This document shows positions 44,271-54,848 of a stretch of 64,000 bases of DNA, piece after piece (within the stretch, counting starts at the first letter, position 1; every line of letters starts with the position of its first letter). The stretch lies in contig JAPLFL010000031.1 in NCBI GenBank assembly GCA_026390695.1, positions 1 to 64,000 of the forward strand. The letters are read 5' to 3'. A program made the translations under genes and the position numbers. The DNA is from Candidatus Kapaibacterium sp. (GTDB taxonomy: Bacteria; Bacteroidota; Ignavibacteria; Kapaibacteriales; UBA2268). Below the pieces are notes generated by a model. That model saw only the letters and a list, made by a program, of their open reading frames with translations. It was not told where the DNA came from and ran no database searches.

Positions 44271-46331
44271 TTAGTAATTATTAATTATTTGGTGAGCTGG
44301 CTCATAGTGAGAGAAAATCATCGTGTATGATGCTCTTCCCTGGCTCTGAGACCGAAGCTTTGTTACATAGCCGAACATTTCCGAAAGAGGGGCATTTGCC
44401 TTGAGCGATTGCATGGTCGCTCTGACTTCAATTCCTTCTATTCTTCCTTTCCGGGAATTCATATCGGAAATAATATCTCCGATATATTCTTCGGGTGAAA
44501 CAATTTCTACTTCAAAGAACGGTTCGAGTAATATCGAACTTGATTTTCTAAATGAATCTCTTAGGGCTATTGTCGCGGCTACTCGAACATTATTAGCTCT
44601 TTCGCTCGAATCGTCTTCACCATAATCAATTCTGAGAACTTTTACCGCGACATCAATCATCGGATAACCTTGCGGACCTACTTGCAGTGCGCTGTTTATC
44701 CCCTGCTCAATAGCAGGGATGATGTCTTTAGGCAATTTAGCAGTCGGGCATTTAAATTCAATGGTGTTTCCACCTTTCTTTTCAGGACAAACCTTTACTT
44801 CAACGATTCCGTAATGATTTTTTCCTGAAACGACTTTCTCGAATTTTCCTTCCTGAATCGCTTCTGAAGCGACTGTTTCTCGGTAGGCCACTTGTGGTTT
44901 CCCGATTCGGACAGCTAAATTAAATTCTCTTTTAAGCCTGTCAACAATTATTTCAAGATGAAGTTCGCCAACTCCGCTAATAATCACTTCACCACTATCT
45001 TTATCAATCGAAAACCTAAAGGTCGGGTCTTCGTCCACCAATTTTTGAAGCGAATCAAGCATTTTTTCGTAATCAGCCTGTGTTTTCGCCTCTATGGCTT
45101 GGTTTATCACCGGTTCGGCAAACAGGATTTTTTCATACATCAGAGGAGCCTTGGGTTCGCATAAGGTATCACCAGTTCTGGTAAATCTTAAATCAGGAAG
45201 AGCGACAATGTCGCCGGTGTATGCTTCTTGAATTTCATCTTGTCGGTTAGCGTGCATCCTGATAATTTTCAGGATTCTTTCTTTTTTTCCTACGGAGGAA
45301 TTTTCTACCGATTGCCCAATTTTTAGTGTCCCCGAATAAATCCTTATGAACGTTAACTTCTTAACATATTTATCAGATAGTATTTTGAATGCTAACGCTG
45401 ATAAGGATTCATCATCTTTTGGAACTCGTTTCACGATTTTATCGTGATCATCTACATCATATCCGTCGAAAGATTGTTTTTCGTCCGGAGCCGGAAGGTA
45501 GTCAATAACTGCATCAAGCAGTGGCTGTACCCCGATATTTCTTTTGGATGAACCGCAGAAAACCGGAATTACCTTACCTTCAATCGTTGCTTTTCTTAAA
45601 GCTGTTTTCATTTCCCCGATTTCAAGTTCAATTCCGCCGAGATACTTTTCAATGAGATCATCATTTAGTTCAGCTATCTTTTCAACCAATGCCAGCCTGT
45701 ATTCTTTCGCCTCTTTAAGATATTTCTCAGGAATTTCCTGTTCTTCATAACTTATTCCTTCGTTTTCGGAATCAAAATAAAGCGCCTTCATTTTAAACAA
45801 GTCAATAATTCCTTCAAAATCGTCTTCAGCACCCATTGGGATTTGAACCGGAGCAGGATTTGCTGCCAATCTGGAAACCATCATTTCCAGTACTCTTGTG
45901 AAATTAGCACCAGTGCGATCTAATTTGTTTACGAAAGCAACTCTTGGCACGTTATACATATCGGCTTGATGCCAGACTGTCTCGGATTGAGGTTCTACTC
46001 CGCCAACCGCGCAGAACAGAGCGATTGTACCGTCAAGAACCCTTAGAGAACGCTGTACTTCAACTGTAAAATCAACATGTCCCGGAGTATCGATTATATT
46101 GAAGGAATAGTTTTTCCACATACAAGAAGTGGCTGCAGAGGTAATTGTAATTCCTCTTTCTTTTTCCTGGTCCATATAATCCATAAAAGCAGTTCCATCA
46201 TCAACCTGACCGATCTTGTGAATGTAACCGGTATAGAATAGAATTCTTTCAGTTGTAGTTGTCTTTCCGGCATCAATATGAGCCATGATTCCGAAATTTC
46301 TAACTTTTTCTATTTGTACTGCCCTGGACAT
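44271..46331 (-). CDS. fusA: Elongation factor G
   Basis: 686 residues, five domains as usual. Catalyses translocation. GTPase motifs: [41 protein letters not shown] and [10 protein letters not shown]; domain IV contains [20 protein letters not shown]-type sequence and the C-terminus [17 protein letters not shown]. It sits between rpsG (51 bases) and tuf. Confidence 0.99.
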   Translation of the reverse strand: MSRAVQIEKVRNFGIMAHIDAGKTTTTERILFYTGYIHKIGQVDDGTAFMDYMDQEKERGITITSAATSCMWKNYSFNIIDTPGHVDFTVEVQRSLRVLDGTIALFCAVGGVEPQSETVWHQADMYNVPRVAFVNKLDRTGANFTRVLEMMVSRLAANPAPVQIPMGAEDDFEGIIDLFKMKALYFDSENEGISYEEQEIPEKYLKEAKEYRLALVEKIAELNDDLIEKYLGGIELEIGEMKTALRKATIEGKVIPVFCGSSKRNIGVQPLLDAVIDYLPAPDEKQSFDGYDVDDHDKIVKRVPKDDESLSALAFKILSDKYVKKLTFIRIYSGTLKIGQSVENSSVGKKERILKIIRMHANRQDEIQEAYTGDIVALPDLRFTRTGDTLCEPKAPLMYEKILFAEPVINQAIEAKTQADYEKMLDSLQKLVDEDPTFRFSIDKDSGEVIISGVGELHLEIIVDRLKREFNLAVRIGKPQVAYRETVASEAIQEGKFEKVVSGKNHYGIVEVKVCPEKKGGNTIEFKCPTAKLPKDIIPAIEQGINSALQVGPQGYPMIDVAVKVLRIDYGEDDSSERANNVRVAATIALRDSFRKSSSILLEPFFEVEIVSPEEYIGDIISDMNSRKGRIEGIEVRATMQSLKANAPLSEMFGYVTKLRSQSQGRASYTMIFSHYEPAHQIINNY

Positions 46332-46382
46332 ATTCTACTTTCAATCAGGGTAAAAATTAAATTTTCAAAGAACTGGTATGAT

Positions 46383-46850
46383 TTACCACTTAAAATGAGC
46401 AAATGCTTTATTAGCCTCAGCCATTCTATGTGTATCATCACGTTTTTTAACAGATGACCCCTCCCCTTTGGAAGCTGCCATTAATTCAGAAGCAAGACGC
46501 AATGCCATTGATTTGTCACGGCGAGATGAAGCATAATTTTTTATCCAGCGAATAGCAAGTGCTACACGGCGATCTTCACGAACTTCAACAGGTACCTGAT
46601 ATGTTGCACCTCCAACACGGCGAGACCGAACTTCAAGTACTGGTGCAACGTTCGACATTGCTTTGCGAAATACTTCAAGAGGCTCTTGTTTGGTTTTTTC
46701 TCCGATGATGTCAAAAGCACCATATACAAGCTTACGGGCAGTATTTTTTTTGCCCTGAATCATTATATTATTGATAAAGCGAGTTACTACTATATCGTTG
46801 AATTTTGGATCCGGTAGTATTTTTCGTTTTTCTGCTTTTCTTTTTCTCAT
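46383..46850 (-). CDS. rpsG: Ribosomal protein S7
   Basis: 155 residues. Nucleates assembly of the 30S head. The N-terminal [20 protein letters not shown] and the segment [20 protein letters not shown] are diagnostic; it ends KAFAHFKW. 54 bases after rpsL. Confidence 0.98.
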   Translation of the reverse strand: MRKRKAEKRKILPDPKFNDIVVTRFINNIMIQGKKNTARKLVYGAFDIIGEKTKQEPLEVFRKAMSNVAPVLEVRSRRVGGATYQVPVEVREDRRVALAIRWIKNYASSRRDKSMALRLASELMAASKGEGSSVKKRDDTHRMAEANKAFAHFKW

Positions 46851-46904
46851 AATCTATTTTTCTATTAAAGTTCTCTTTTATCTAATTAACTTTTCGTTTA
46901 TTAA

Positions 46905-47330
46905 TTATTTCTTTTTACCCGGAGTGCTCTTACCTGCTGCACCTTTTGCCGGTACACCTTTCTTAGGTGTTTTTGTCCCGTATTTGGAGCGTCCCTGATG
47001 ACGGCCTTCAACACCCTGAGCATCGGCTGCTCCGCGAATGATGTGGTAACGAACACCCGGAAGGTCTTTTACACGACCACCGCGAACATATACTATTGAG
47101 TGCTCCTGAAGATTATGACCTTCGCCCGGAATATATGCGGTTACTTCAAATGAAGAAGTCAAACGAACACGAGCTACTTTTCTTAATGCCGAATTTGGTT
47201 TTTTTGGCGTTGTCGTATAAACTCTTGTACAAACCCCGCGACGCTGTGGGCAGGCTTTCAAAGCGGCTGATTTACTTTTTGTAATCACGCGCTTTCTTCC
47301 TTTTCTTACTAACTGACTTATTGTCGGCAC
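46905..47330 (-). CDS. rpsL: Ribosomal protein S12
   Basis: 141 residues, with a 17-residue Lys/Pro/Gly-rich C-terminal tail ([20 protein letters not shown]) beyond the usual end. The decoding-centre loops are wild type ([18 protein letters not shown], and [15 protein letters not shown]), so no classic streptomycin-resistance change is visible. First gene of the str operon; promoter at 47384-47414. Confidence 0.98.
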   Translation of the reverse strand: MPTISQLVRKGRKRVITKSKSAALKACPQRRGVCTRVYTTTPKKPNSALRKVARVRLTSSFEVTAYIPGEGHNLQEHSIVYVRGGRVKDLPGVRYHIIRGAADAQGVEGRHQGRSKYGTKTPKKGVPAKGAAGKSTPGKKK

Positions 47331-47383
47331 TCGTCTATCTCCAATTTTTTATACTTTTTAAAATTTATTTCTTTCAGAGCTTA

Positions 47384-47414
47384 CAAAATTACGAAATTTA
47401 TAATTAACCCGCAA
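47384..47414 (-). promoter_or_regulatory. Promoter of the str operon (Bacteroidetes type)
   Basis: On the minus strand a -7 box TAATTTTG (47391-47384) lies 20 nt downstream of CTTG (47415-47412), close to the Bacteroidetes TTTG-N19-20-TAnnTTTG arrangement. It would start transcription about 45-50 nt before rpsL. This is the best-spaced example in the window. Confidence 0.55.
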
Positions 47415-47572
47415 GAACTATTTTCATTTTCTTCATTTTTTTTTAAAATAATTTGAAGACTAATGTTTTTTGTTCTTTTACTCTTCCGAATGTCCGCTCT
47501 GAGTACTGTGTTTGAACCGAATGAGTATTGACGTGTATTTTAAAATTATATTGCATTTATTTTTTAAATTTA

Positions 47573-47600
47573 AAAAACCGGCCTAAGTAAGACCGGTTTT
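47573..47600 (-). terminator. Terminator of the flagellar operon
   Basis: On the minus strand AAACCGG (47599-47593) pairs with CCGGTTT (47581-47575) around an 11-base loop, followed by TTT and AT-rich DNA. It lies 27 bases after the flgE stop. Confidence 0.85.
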
Positions 47601-47625
47601 TATTTACTTTAAATTATTTTATTAA

Positions 47626-49002
47626 TTATCTCTTTAATTGATTAACTTCCTGAAGAAGCTGATCTGCTGTGGTTATTGTCCTTGATGCTGCCTCAAATGC
47701 ACGTTGAGTCTTGATCATATTCACAAACTCAGTAGTTATATCGACATTGGAAGACTCTAAAGAATTTGAAACGATCAAAGTTGATGAAAATATATCACCT
47801 GCTGTACTTACGTTCGGATTACCGCTGTCAGGGCCTGTTATAAACATGTTATTACCTTGTTTTACAAGTCCGCCTTGATTACTGAATTTTGCTATTGAAA
47901 CCTGCCCAAGCAGCTCTGATTGCCCATTTGTGAACGCTCCGATTATTCTTCCATTCGGATCAACCGAAAGACTCTTCAAATCACCAGATGTATAGCCATC
48001 ACTTGCGATAGCTGTTGCATTTGATGTTTGTGCAAGATTTGTCATTCCAGCCATCAGATTTGATGGATCGGATAGCTTGAGTGTGATTGCACTCGAAAAT
48101 CTCGGAGCAGCTAATGAATTTGCATTATTCAAAGATGCACTGTCTAATTGATAACCGCCTGCAGGAATGATCAAGGTACCATCCGGATTAAAATTAACTG
48201 GGACAGATATAGCCGCAGCAGCCGGTGAAACAGTTATTCCAACTGATTTTGCAGCAACCGAATCATTATCCAAATAAATATTCATACTGTATTGACCCGC
48301 TGCTGGAGCAGGTGGTCCGGCAGGTTTTGAAAAATGCAAATATAATGTATGTTTACCACCAGCAGTATCAAATATATCAATACTTGTTTTTCTATCATTT
48401 GTCGCGCCAGCAACCATGTTTGTGTCCAAATTCCCTTGAACTGTCACATTTGTAGTTTGTGTAGGTGCGGAAATGACATTAGGTGGGATATTTAAATTAT
48501 GCACACCACCGGTTAGCATATTTGTATTGTAAGCCCCTTTTACAGCCAATCCGTTGTTCATTAGAACATTGTACCCCTGCAACAAAGCTCCTTGAGAATT
48601 GACAAGATTTCCGCTTTTATCTATGCTTATAGCGCCATCACGGGAATACATGCTTGTTCCGTTCACATTATAAACAAAGAATCCGTCGCCCTGAAGAGCT
48701 AAGTCAAGCGGTCTGGATGTGGTTTCCATGGCTCCTTGTGAAAAATTATTTGTTGTTGCAACCAATTTGACACCAAGTCCTATTTCCTTTGGATCGGTGC
48801 CACCAAAGCCACTACCACTTAAATTTGCAGTAGGTGCACTACCATAATTATAAATCTGAGATAATTGGTCAGCAAACTCACCTCTCATTGATTTGTAGCC
48901 GGTTGTGCTTGCATTTGCAATATTGTTTGAAATTACATCCATCTGCAACTGCTGTGCAATTAGAGAACTTGCACCTGAAGAAAGAGTGCGTGATAAACTC
49001 AT
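47626..49002 (-). CDS. flgE: Flagellar hook protein
   Basis: 458 residues. The hook joins the rod to the filament. The N-terminal axial helix (LIAQQLQMDVISNNIANAST, TGYKSMRGEFADQL) and the C-terminal one (NVDITTEFVNMIKTQRAFEA, ASRTITTADQLLQEVNQLK) are typical of FlgE/FlgF/FlgG; the long variable middle with FlgE-type sequence and the neighbouring flgD identify it as hook rather than rod. AGGAGG lies seven bases before the start. A 191-base gap precedes it. Last gene of the cluster. Confidence 0.95.
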   Translation of the reverse strand: MSLSRTLSSGASSLIAQQLQMDVISNNIANASTTGYKSMRGEFADQLSQIYNYGSAPTANLSGSGFGGTDPKEIGLGVKLVATTNNFSQGAMETTSRPLDLALQGDGFFVYNVNGTSMYSRDGAISIDKSGNLVNSQGALLQGYNVLMNNGLAVKGAYNTNMLTGGVHNLNIPPNVISAPTQTTNVTVQGNLDTNMVAGATNDRKTSIDIFDTAGGKHTLYLHFSKPAGPPAPAAGQYSMNIYLDNDSVAAKSVGITVSPAAAAISVPVNFNPDGTLIIPAGGYQLDSASLNNANSLAAPRFSSAITLKLSDPSNLMAGMTNLAQTSNATAIASDGYTSGDLKSLSVDPNGRIIGAFTNGQSELLGQVSIAKFSNQGGLVKQGNNMFITGPDSGNPNVSTAGDIFSSTLIVSNSLESSNVDITTEFVNMIKTQRAFEAASRTITTADQLLQEVNQLKR

Positions 49003-49193
49003 AAAAAACCTCCTAAATTTTATAAAAAATATTTTCTTTCAAGTTTAACAGATTCTTCTGTCGTTCGGAATCTGCATCCAGCGCTTCAACCACTCAAGTT
49101 TATAAAGTTTGTAAGTTTTAAAGTTTATCAAAATCATCTAATTAAACTTTTCACTTTGCTCTAAGTTGCCGTCCAGCGCTTTAATTTATATTT

Positions 49194-49586
49194 TTAATTA
49201 TTCAAAAAAACTACGGAATCAATATCTGTAATAATGTTTGATTCCAATTGGCCCTGATTCACAGCCGTTATTATCGTTCTGTTAGGAATATTGATAATAA
49301 ATGCTTTGTCATTCATCAAAGCAAGAGTTTGCTCTGATCCTTTATTTTCTGCTTGTTGTACTGCATTTTCCAGTTTTATTAATTCATCAGGATTAAGAGA
49401 AATATCACGACTAATCATTCGAGTCTGAGCATGCCCGGAAAACTTGAGTTTGCTTATTTCCTGTTTAAAAACATCACTAAAAGAACCCTGATTCACAGTG
49501 GTTTTCGGAGCGTTATTATTTCTTTTTAACTCCGATATTCCTCCTGCCGGTACAAATGGTAGCCTTATTCCATCAATTTCTGACAT
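49194..49586 (-). CDS. Small flagellar-operon protein (TIGR02530-type)
   Basis: 130 residues. The phrase LKFSGHAQTRMISRDISLNP and the rest of the layout match a short protein usually found between flgD and flgE in flagellar operons (family called flagellar operon protein, TIGR02530; from memory). Its exact role is not known to me. It contains no signal peptide. It starts 12 bases after flgD. Confidence 0.85.
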   Translation of the reverse strand: MSEIDGIRLPFVPAGGISELKRNNNAPKTTVNQGSFSDVFKQEISKLKFSGHAQTRMISRDISLNPDELIKLENAVQQAENKGSEQTLALMNDKAFIINIPNRTIITAVNQGQLESNIITDIDSVVFLNN

Positions 49587-49598
49587 AATTCCATCCGA

Positions 49599-50297
49599 TT
49601 AATTATTAGAAACATCCGAAATGTTAGCCAGTGGCACTTCTTGACCATTAATCACAAGAACAGTCCCATCGGTTTTAAATCTGATAGCTTCGATTTTTCC
49701 ATAAGTATAAGATTTTGAATTTATTGATCCGCCCGATCCATCGCTGCTTATAACAGAAAAATTATAATTTCCTGCCGATACCACCGTACCATCGGAATTC
49801 TTTCCATCCCAGTTGATATTGTGATCTCCTCCGCTTAATTCTGATAATCCAAGAGGAATCGATTTAACTAATTTCCCTTTGCTATCAGTGATTCTAATTT
49901 CACCATTCGCACCTTGAATAGGCATATTAAAGCCAATAGAAGCCGGACTGGAGCCATTAAATGTAATGCTTGATGTTTCTGCTTTTGCAGTTTTGCCAAG
50001 CATTCCGGGTAATGCAGAATTGGAAATAGTTTGCGACAAAGCCTGATTAGACTTTCCCTGGCTATCAAGAAGAGTGTAAATATTGGTCAATTGCTCCAAT
50101 TGAGAGAATTGAGCAAGTTGAGATGCAAATTCCTGATTATTATAAGGTTGAAGCGGGTTCTGACTTTTAAGTTGATAAGTGAGCAGCTTTAAGAACTGAT
50201 CCTTACTGACTTGTGCATTGGAACCGGCTGCTGCTGTAATGCCGGTGCCTGGGCTTGTAGATTGGGCTAATGCTTGAGTTATCAAAGCAACCTCCAT
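49599..50297 (-). CDS. flgD: Flagellar hook-capping protein FlgD
   Basis: 232 residues. Scaffold that caps the growing hook. The N-terminal signature VSKDQFLKLLTYQLKSQNPL, then EFASQLAQFSQLEQL, is clear; the middle is a FlgD Ig-like/tudor domain (GEIRITDSKGKLVKSIPLG, NWDGKNSDGTVVSAGNYNF). The stop is close to the next gene (12 bases). It follows fliK by 51 bases. Confidence 0.95.
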   Translation of the reverse strand: MEVALITQALAQSTSPGTGITAAAGSNAQVSKDQFLKLLTYQLKSQNPLQPYNNQEFASQLAQFSQLEQLTNIYTLLDSQGKSNQALSQTISNSALPGMLGKTAKAETSSITFNGSSPASIGFNMPIQGANGEIRITDSKGKLVKSIPLGLSELSGGDHNINWDGKNSDGTVVSAGNYNFSVISSDGSGGSINSKSYTYGKIEAIRFKTDGTVLVINGQEVPLANISDVSNN

Positions 50298-50348
50298 GTT
50301 GATAATTTTAAATCCCGGGTAGAAACTTCCTTGTTTATTTAGCCCGGT

Positions 50349-52388
50349 TTATTTATTTTCCTCTTTCAAATTCTGAAACGACTTCACAAAATCTTTTCGT
50401 GCTTTTTCGTCGTCTTGACTTAAGCCGTTTCTTCTATTCTTTGAATTGCTCTCATCTTGCCAGGAATCCTTCAATTCTACCTCGATTTTATCGGATTGCA
50501 AGCCGTTTCCGGCAAGTTTTTCCTTCAAATCATTTATCTGTTGCCTTATATTCATCACAGCTTCTTTTGTTTCTGCCTTAATGTTTATATCGACAACATT
50601 CCCCTTAAGAGACATTTCTACAAAAACCGTACCAAGTGATTCAGGATTTAAAATTATTTTCGCCTGATAACTTGTTCCGTTAGTCATACTTGAAGCATAA
50701 GACCTGATTGTATTATTTAGTTCGTTTAAGTTTATTCGGACAGTATTTTCTTGATTATTTACAATAATTTTCTCAATTTTTCCATCTTGACTATTTTTAA
50801 TATCTTCTTTATTAACTATATTATCCAATGGATTAGGCTGTTCGAGGCTTCTACCTTGTTCATTTTTGAAAAAATTCGTATTGCTTTCATTTTTTGATTG
50901 ATTTTTACTTGGTTCGGCTGATTGGTCTGTTTTCGTTATTATCTTGTAATCATTTGATTTATCATCTTTTAGGTATTCCTTCACATTCGGAGCTGGATTT
51001 TTTCCGGTAGCTAATGAAATACTTTGTCCTTTTGCGGAATTTGACAGCTCGTTAAGTTTTATCAAATTTATATCCGGTTTTATTTCAAAATTTTTATTTT
51101 GCTCGGTAGAATCATTTTTATTCGAGTAATCAGTCTGATTTTTAAATGAAGAATATTCGCCATCTTTTTTTATAAGGTTAATATTATCATCCAAATTTGA
51201 GCTTTCAGATCCTAAAAGTTTAATTGTCGGATTAATAATCGAATCCGAATTATCCTTATTTGTCTTTGTTTGTCCAAGAAGTTGATCAATTGCTTTATCT
51301 TGGCTTTGGATGCTTGTTTGAGAAAGCTGCTCAAATTTTAAATTATCAATATTTTTAACAGTATTATCAATTAAGACGCTCTCAGTGCTATTATTCTGAT
51401 TTGCTAATTCCTTCTTCAATAAATTAATATTTATTGATAGACTATTATGCTCGGCTGGTGGCTGATCTATGCTGCTTTTTACAAAACTATTTTCATTCAA
51501 ATTTATTAGAGAATCAGGGCTATTTCCCAATATTTTCGGATCAATAATGTTTATAGATTTACTATTCCTTTGAGTTAAATTAAAGAGTAAATTTAAATCA
51601 TTATCTGCAGCTACACTGCTTTTATTCCCATTCAAAGTATTAATTTTAATTTTAATTACATCCTTATCAAAAGGTAAAATAGTCCCAAAATTCAAATTTT
51701 TATTATCGGTCAATATTAGCTTTTTTGAATCATTTATAGGATTATTTATATTAGAAATACCCTGATCAGTCCTTAACTCTTGAGGTATTGAGTTCAGATT
51801 ATTTTTATTGATAACTGCCTTGGGATCTTTATTTTTTGTAATTTGGTCTGTTTCATCATTTGAAATATTTTGTCCCACATTTGTCAAATCATTGACAGAA
51901 CCTGATAATTTATTTGTCAAAATTCCACCTGAAATTCTTTTGGATCCACTAAATCCCAAATAAGCATTTTGCTGATCCACAATAGCTTTCTGAAATTTTT
52001 GATATGGAATTGGCTCATAAGTGTTTTCTGGATTTTGTTCACCATTATTAGCTAACAGATCATCTATTTGATTCATCTGCGATACAGTTTGAGGCACGAC
52101 AGTTAGAGTAGCAGCTATTGATTCGCTTGGGACTAAGTTCTCTTCTACTTGATTTTTTAATGATTGATCATTTTTAATTGGCTTTTCCTCTGACTTTAAA
52201 TCAGAGGATTCTACTATTGTCCTTGCTTTATTATCAGAAATTATTTCTTTCTTTTTCAGTTTTAATCCTCCTGCCGCCACTTTCGGTAAGTCATCAGTGA
52301 TTGGTTCTGTTGCCGGCTTTTCTGTTACTGTTTGATTTTCTACAGATTTTACTTCAATCGATACTTTCTGTTCCGCTCCTGCCGCCAT
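50349..52388 (-). pseudogene. fliK: fliK, C-terminal part after frameshift (hook-length control)
   Basis: Open frame of 679 residues beginning MAAGAEQKVSIEVK. The C-terminal 140 residues are the FliK substrate-switching (Flg_hook) domain (YQAKIILNPESLGTVFVEMS, NDLKEKLAGNGLQSDKIEVE). The rest is Asn/Ser/Lys-rich, low complexity and probably extended, as expected of a molecular ruler. The frame continues upstream of the Met into the tandem repeat at 52312-52535 and would join the N-terminal part if 11 duplicated bases were removed. The combined protein would be about 1060 residues, unusually long for FliK. It could be a true pseudogene, a recent slippage or phase variant, or a sequencing or assembly error. 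Confidence 0.8.
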
Positions 52389-52535
52389 TTTCGGTAAGTC
52401 TTCAGTTATTGGTTCTGTTGCCGGCCTGTTGCCGGCTTTTCTGTTACTGTTTGATTTTCTACAAATTTTACTTCAATCGATACTTTCTGTTCCGCTCCTG
52501 CCGCCATTTTCGGTAAGTCTTCAGTTATTGGTTCT
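52312..52535. repeat. 108-bp in-frame tandem duplication with an 11-bp frameshifting duplication
   Basis: The block starting GCCGGCTTTTCTGTTACTG at 52312 recurs at 52431. At the junction CTGTTGCCGGC is present twice (52415-52425 and 52426-52436). Without the extra 11 bases the period is 108, exactly 36 codons, encoding PITEDLPKMAAGAEQKVSIE and so on. A third, diverged partial copy (PITDDLPKVAAG) lies just before at about 52272-52311. Confidence 0.88.
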
Positions 52536-53545
52536 TTCGTTGGTTTATCCGTTATGGCTTTAATATTTTCAGGATAAACTTTAGCAGATATTCCTTCTAT
52601 CGCCTTTGCAGCGGGTTTTGTTGATTGTGAAATAGTGGTTAAACTAATTAATTGATCATTGTCCGAATTTGAAATCTCTGTTTTGAATGCTTTAATTCCA
52701 TTCGTATTCTCGGTAATAGCTACCAAAGCATCGGGAACTAATTTTAAAGCGTCCGATTGATCAGTTTTTCCTGAATTTATATACTTAGCTTTTTCGTTAT
52801 TTTCTTTAACATCGGGATCTGATACTGTCTCGGCTTGTCCGGATAGTGCTTCAAAAGAGGCTATGAGTTTAGCTAAATCAAATTTATTAGATGAATTTTT
52901 ACTGCCTATTACATTTTTCTCTATTTGATTTATTATTTTCCCAAGACCTTCCAGTGGTTCTTTCTGACTACTTTTACTATTAACAAGAGCCTCTATTGCA
53001 GCATTCAATTCATTGACATTTGCAATATTTTCAGAGTTAAAATTCAAATAAACTGAATCTAAATTTACTAAATTCCCTATTTTAAAAGAATCTGGAATAC
53101 CTTGAATATTATTATTGTTAACAAACTTCTCAGAAAAAAATAACTTATTAATTAAATTCTGGTTCAGTTCATTTTTTGAATTAACAGGCAATTGAATATC
53201 TTTTTGAACTATTATTTCAGTTAGATTATTAGTAGGTTCATCAACAATATTCTCAGATTTTACAGAGCTACTTGCCTCTGATTGCGCTGCTGGATTGACT
53301 AAATCGGAGCTAATACTTAAATTTTCTTTATTGACTTTTTGAAACACCAATAACTGAACAAGCGAAATTTTATTCGTCTGTGCAGTTTCTGTTTGAAGTA
53401 ATTGAGAAAATGAATCAGCCTTGGTAGCTAAGTTCGGGGCTGTTGATCCTGTTTCTATCGTTCCAGAATCGAAGATTATTTTGTTTACTAAATCAGTCGA
53501 AATGTTCGACTTTGACGAGCCAACATCCATTTGTGCATCCTGCAA
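52406..53545 (-). pseudogene. fliK: fliK, N-terminal part before frameshift
   Basis: Open frame of 379 residues from an ATG at 53545. It is Asn/Ser/Gln-rich with no strong domain, matching FliK N-terminal regions. The start MQDAQMDVGSSKSNIS has no signal peptide, as expected for a substrate of the flagellar export apparatus. The frame ends with five out-of-frame residues (GRQQNQ region) at the 11-bp duplication. It follows the MotE-like gene by 47 bases. If the frameshift is real, this part lacks the switching domain and cells would be expected to make polyhooks or be non-motile unless the frame is restored. Confidence 0.72.
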
Positions 53546-53592
53546 ATATTTACAAAATTTAGCGGGACATCTCCGGTCAACCGCTAAAAACT

Positions 53593-54291
53593 CTAATCAT
53601 TCGACGAGAGTAGCAAAATTGCTGCCGCTCGTTCAGGTAACATGCTTTCAATTACCTTGCCAGCTTTTTTCTTTTGCATGAGTTTTAATATTTTTGCAGC
53701 ATCGCGCTCATCTATTTGCTCCAGTATCCGAGCTACATCCGAAGGATTGGAATTATTGTAAATCTTTGCAAAATAAGTAAAATTCTTATTTTCAATAGTA
53801 TCGTTCTTTGCCTGAATTAATTTTTCCTGATCATCTATTTTTTTTCTTGATAAATCATTATTCGATTTTAACGATTTATTAGTAATGTTCACTTTTGTGA
53901 GTGAATCAATCAGAAAATTATTTGTTTTTCTAACCTCTGCTAATGTTCCATGAACTTTGTTGATTGAATCCTGATAATGTTTTGTTGTTTTCCAAACAAA
54001 ATTGACTGAGTCCAGCATTTTCTGGTTTAATTTTTTTAATGAATCAATTTGAGAGAACAGTTTTGGTTTTTCATTTATGCTCTGCTCCATCTGTTTTAAC
54101 TTTAACTCATTGATTTTCATTAAATTTTCAACATACAAGGTGTCTTGTTTGGATTGAAGTGAGTCTTTTTTCTTTCCGTTAAATCCGATTAAATGAGGAT
54201 AATATTTTACAACTACAGCTCCCCCAATTAACAGAAATGAAAAAGTTAAAGTTATTATTACTATTAAAATTATTACTGATTTTATATTCAT
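53593..54291 (-). CDS. MotE-like flagellar protein with MgtE-N domain
   Basis: 232 residues. One N-terminal membrane helix (about 5-28, VIILIVIITLTFSFLLIGGA), a coiled coil (about 45-165) and a C-terminal MgtE-N type helical domain (about 168-230: IYNNSNPSDVARILEQIDER, DAAKILKLMQKKKAGKVIE, MLPERAAAIL). This architecture and the place between fliJ and fliK match MotE, a periplasmic chaperone of the stator protein MotB in epsilonproteobacteria and related FliJ-adjacent proteins. It is probably periplasmic, anchored in the inner membrane. motA and motB are not in the window. Confidence 0.75.
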   Translation of the reverse strand: MNIKSVIILIVIITLTFSFLLIGGAVVVKYYPHLIGFNGKKKDSLQSKQDTLYVENLMKINELKLKQMEQSINEKPKLFSQIDSLKKLNQKMLDSVNFVWKTTKHYQDSINKVHGTLAEVRKTNNFLIDSLTKVNITNKSLKSNNDLSRKKIDDQEKLIQAKNDTIENKNFTYFAKIYNNSNPSDVARILEQIDERDAAKILKLMQKKKAGKVIESMLPERAAAILLLSSND

Positions 54292-54358
54292 TTAAATTTT
54301 TTATTTGCCTACACATTCCATTTGGAATTTATCGGCATTTTAGATCAAATCTAAAGAA

Positions 54359-54793
54359 TTATTGATTTTTTAAGTAAATATTTATTCCAATCTCATCAAG
54401 AATCATTGATTCTTCTTTATCAATTATGTTTTTGTATTCCGCAAATTTCTTTTCTTTTAGTTTATCAATTATTTTTTCCTGCTTCTGAGCATCTGTAAGT
54501 TCTTTTCTTTTAAACTCTTCAATTTCCATTAATTGATGTTTTTCGTACTCAAGACGTTTTATTTCCTCAACAACATAACTTTTATGGTGCTGGTATGCTT
54601 GAAGATCGGCTACTTTTGTGCTTTTTGGTGAGTTTGTGTTTAAAGATTTATGGTATTCTTGTTGATTTTCTATTTCATTTTCTTTATTATGTCGTAAAAA
54701 AGCAACCTGATTCAGAGCTTCTTTTGCCAGATCAGCTTTATGTGTACGAAGTTTATGAATCGTATCTAAATTAAATATAAATTTCTTAGCCAA
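54359..54793 (-). CDS. fliJ: Flagellar export chaperone FliJ
   Basis: 144 residues, all coiled coil (FNLDTIHKLRTHKADLAKEA, then EVEEIKRLEYEKHQLMEIEE-type helices). The length, the start (KFIFNLDTIHKLR) and the position right after fliI identify it. FliJ sits in the centre of the FliI hexamer and couples it to FlhA. It starts 55 bases after the fliI stop. Confidence 0.85.
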   Translation of the reverse strand: MAKKFIFNLDTIHKLRTHKADLAKEALNQVAFLRHNKENEIENQQEYHKSLNTNSPKSTKVADLQAYQHHKSYVVEEIKRLEYEKHQLMEIEEFKRKELTDAQKQEKIIDKLKEKKFAEYKNIIDKEESMILDEIGINIYLKNQ

Positions 54794-54848
54794 GTTATTT
54801 TAATTATTAATGTTCAATGATTTATGGTTAATGCGACAGAACTGGTAA

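Noticed and set aside
50349-52388. A separate complete gene starting at MAAGAEQ
   Set aside because: The Met lies inside a tandem repeat that continues in frame upstream, and the preceding frame ends exactly at an 11-bp duplication; a split fliK explains both.
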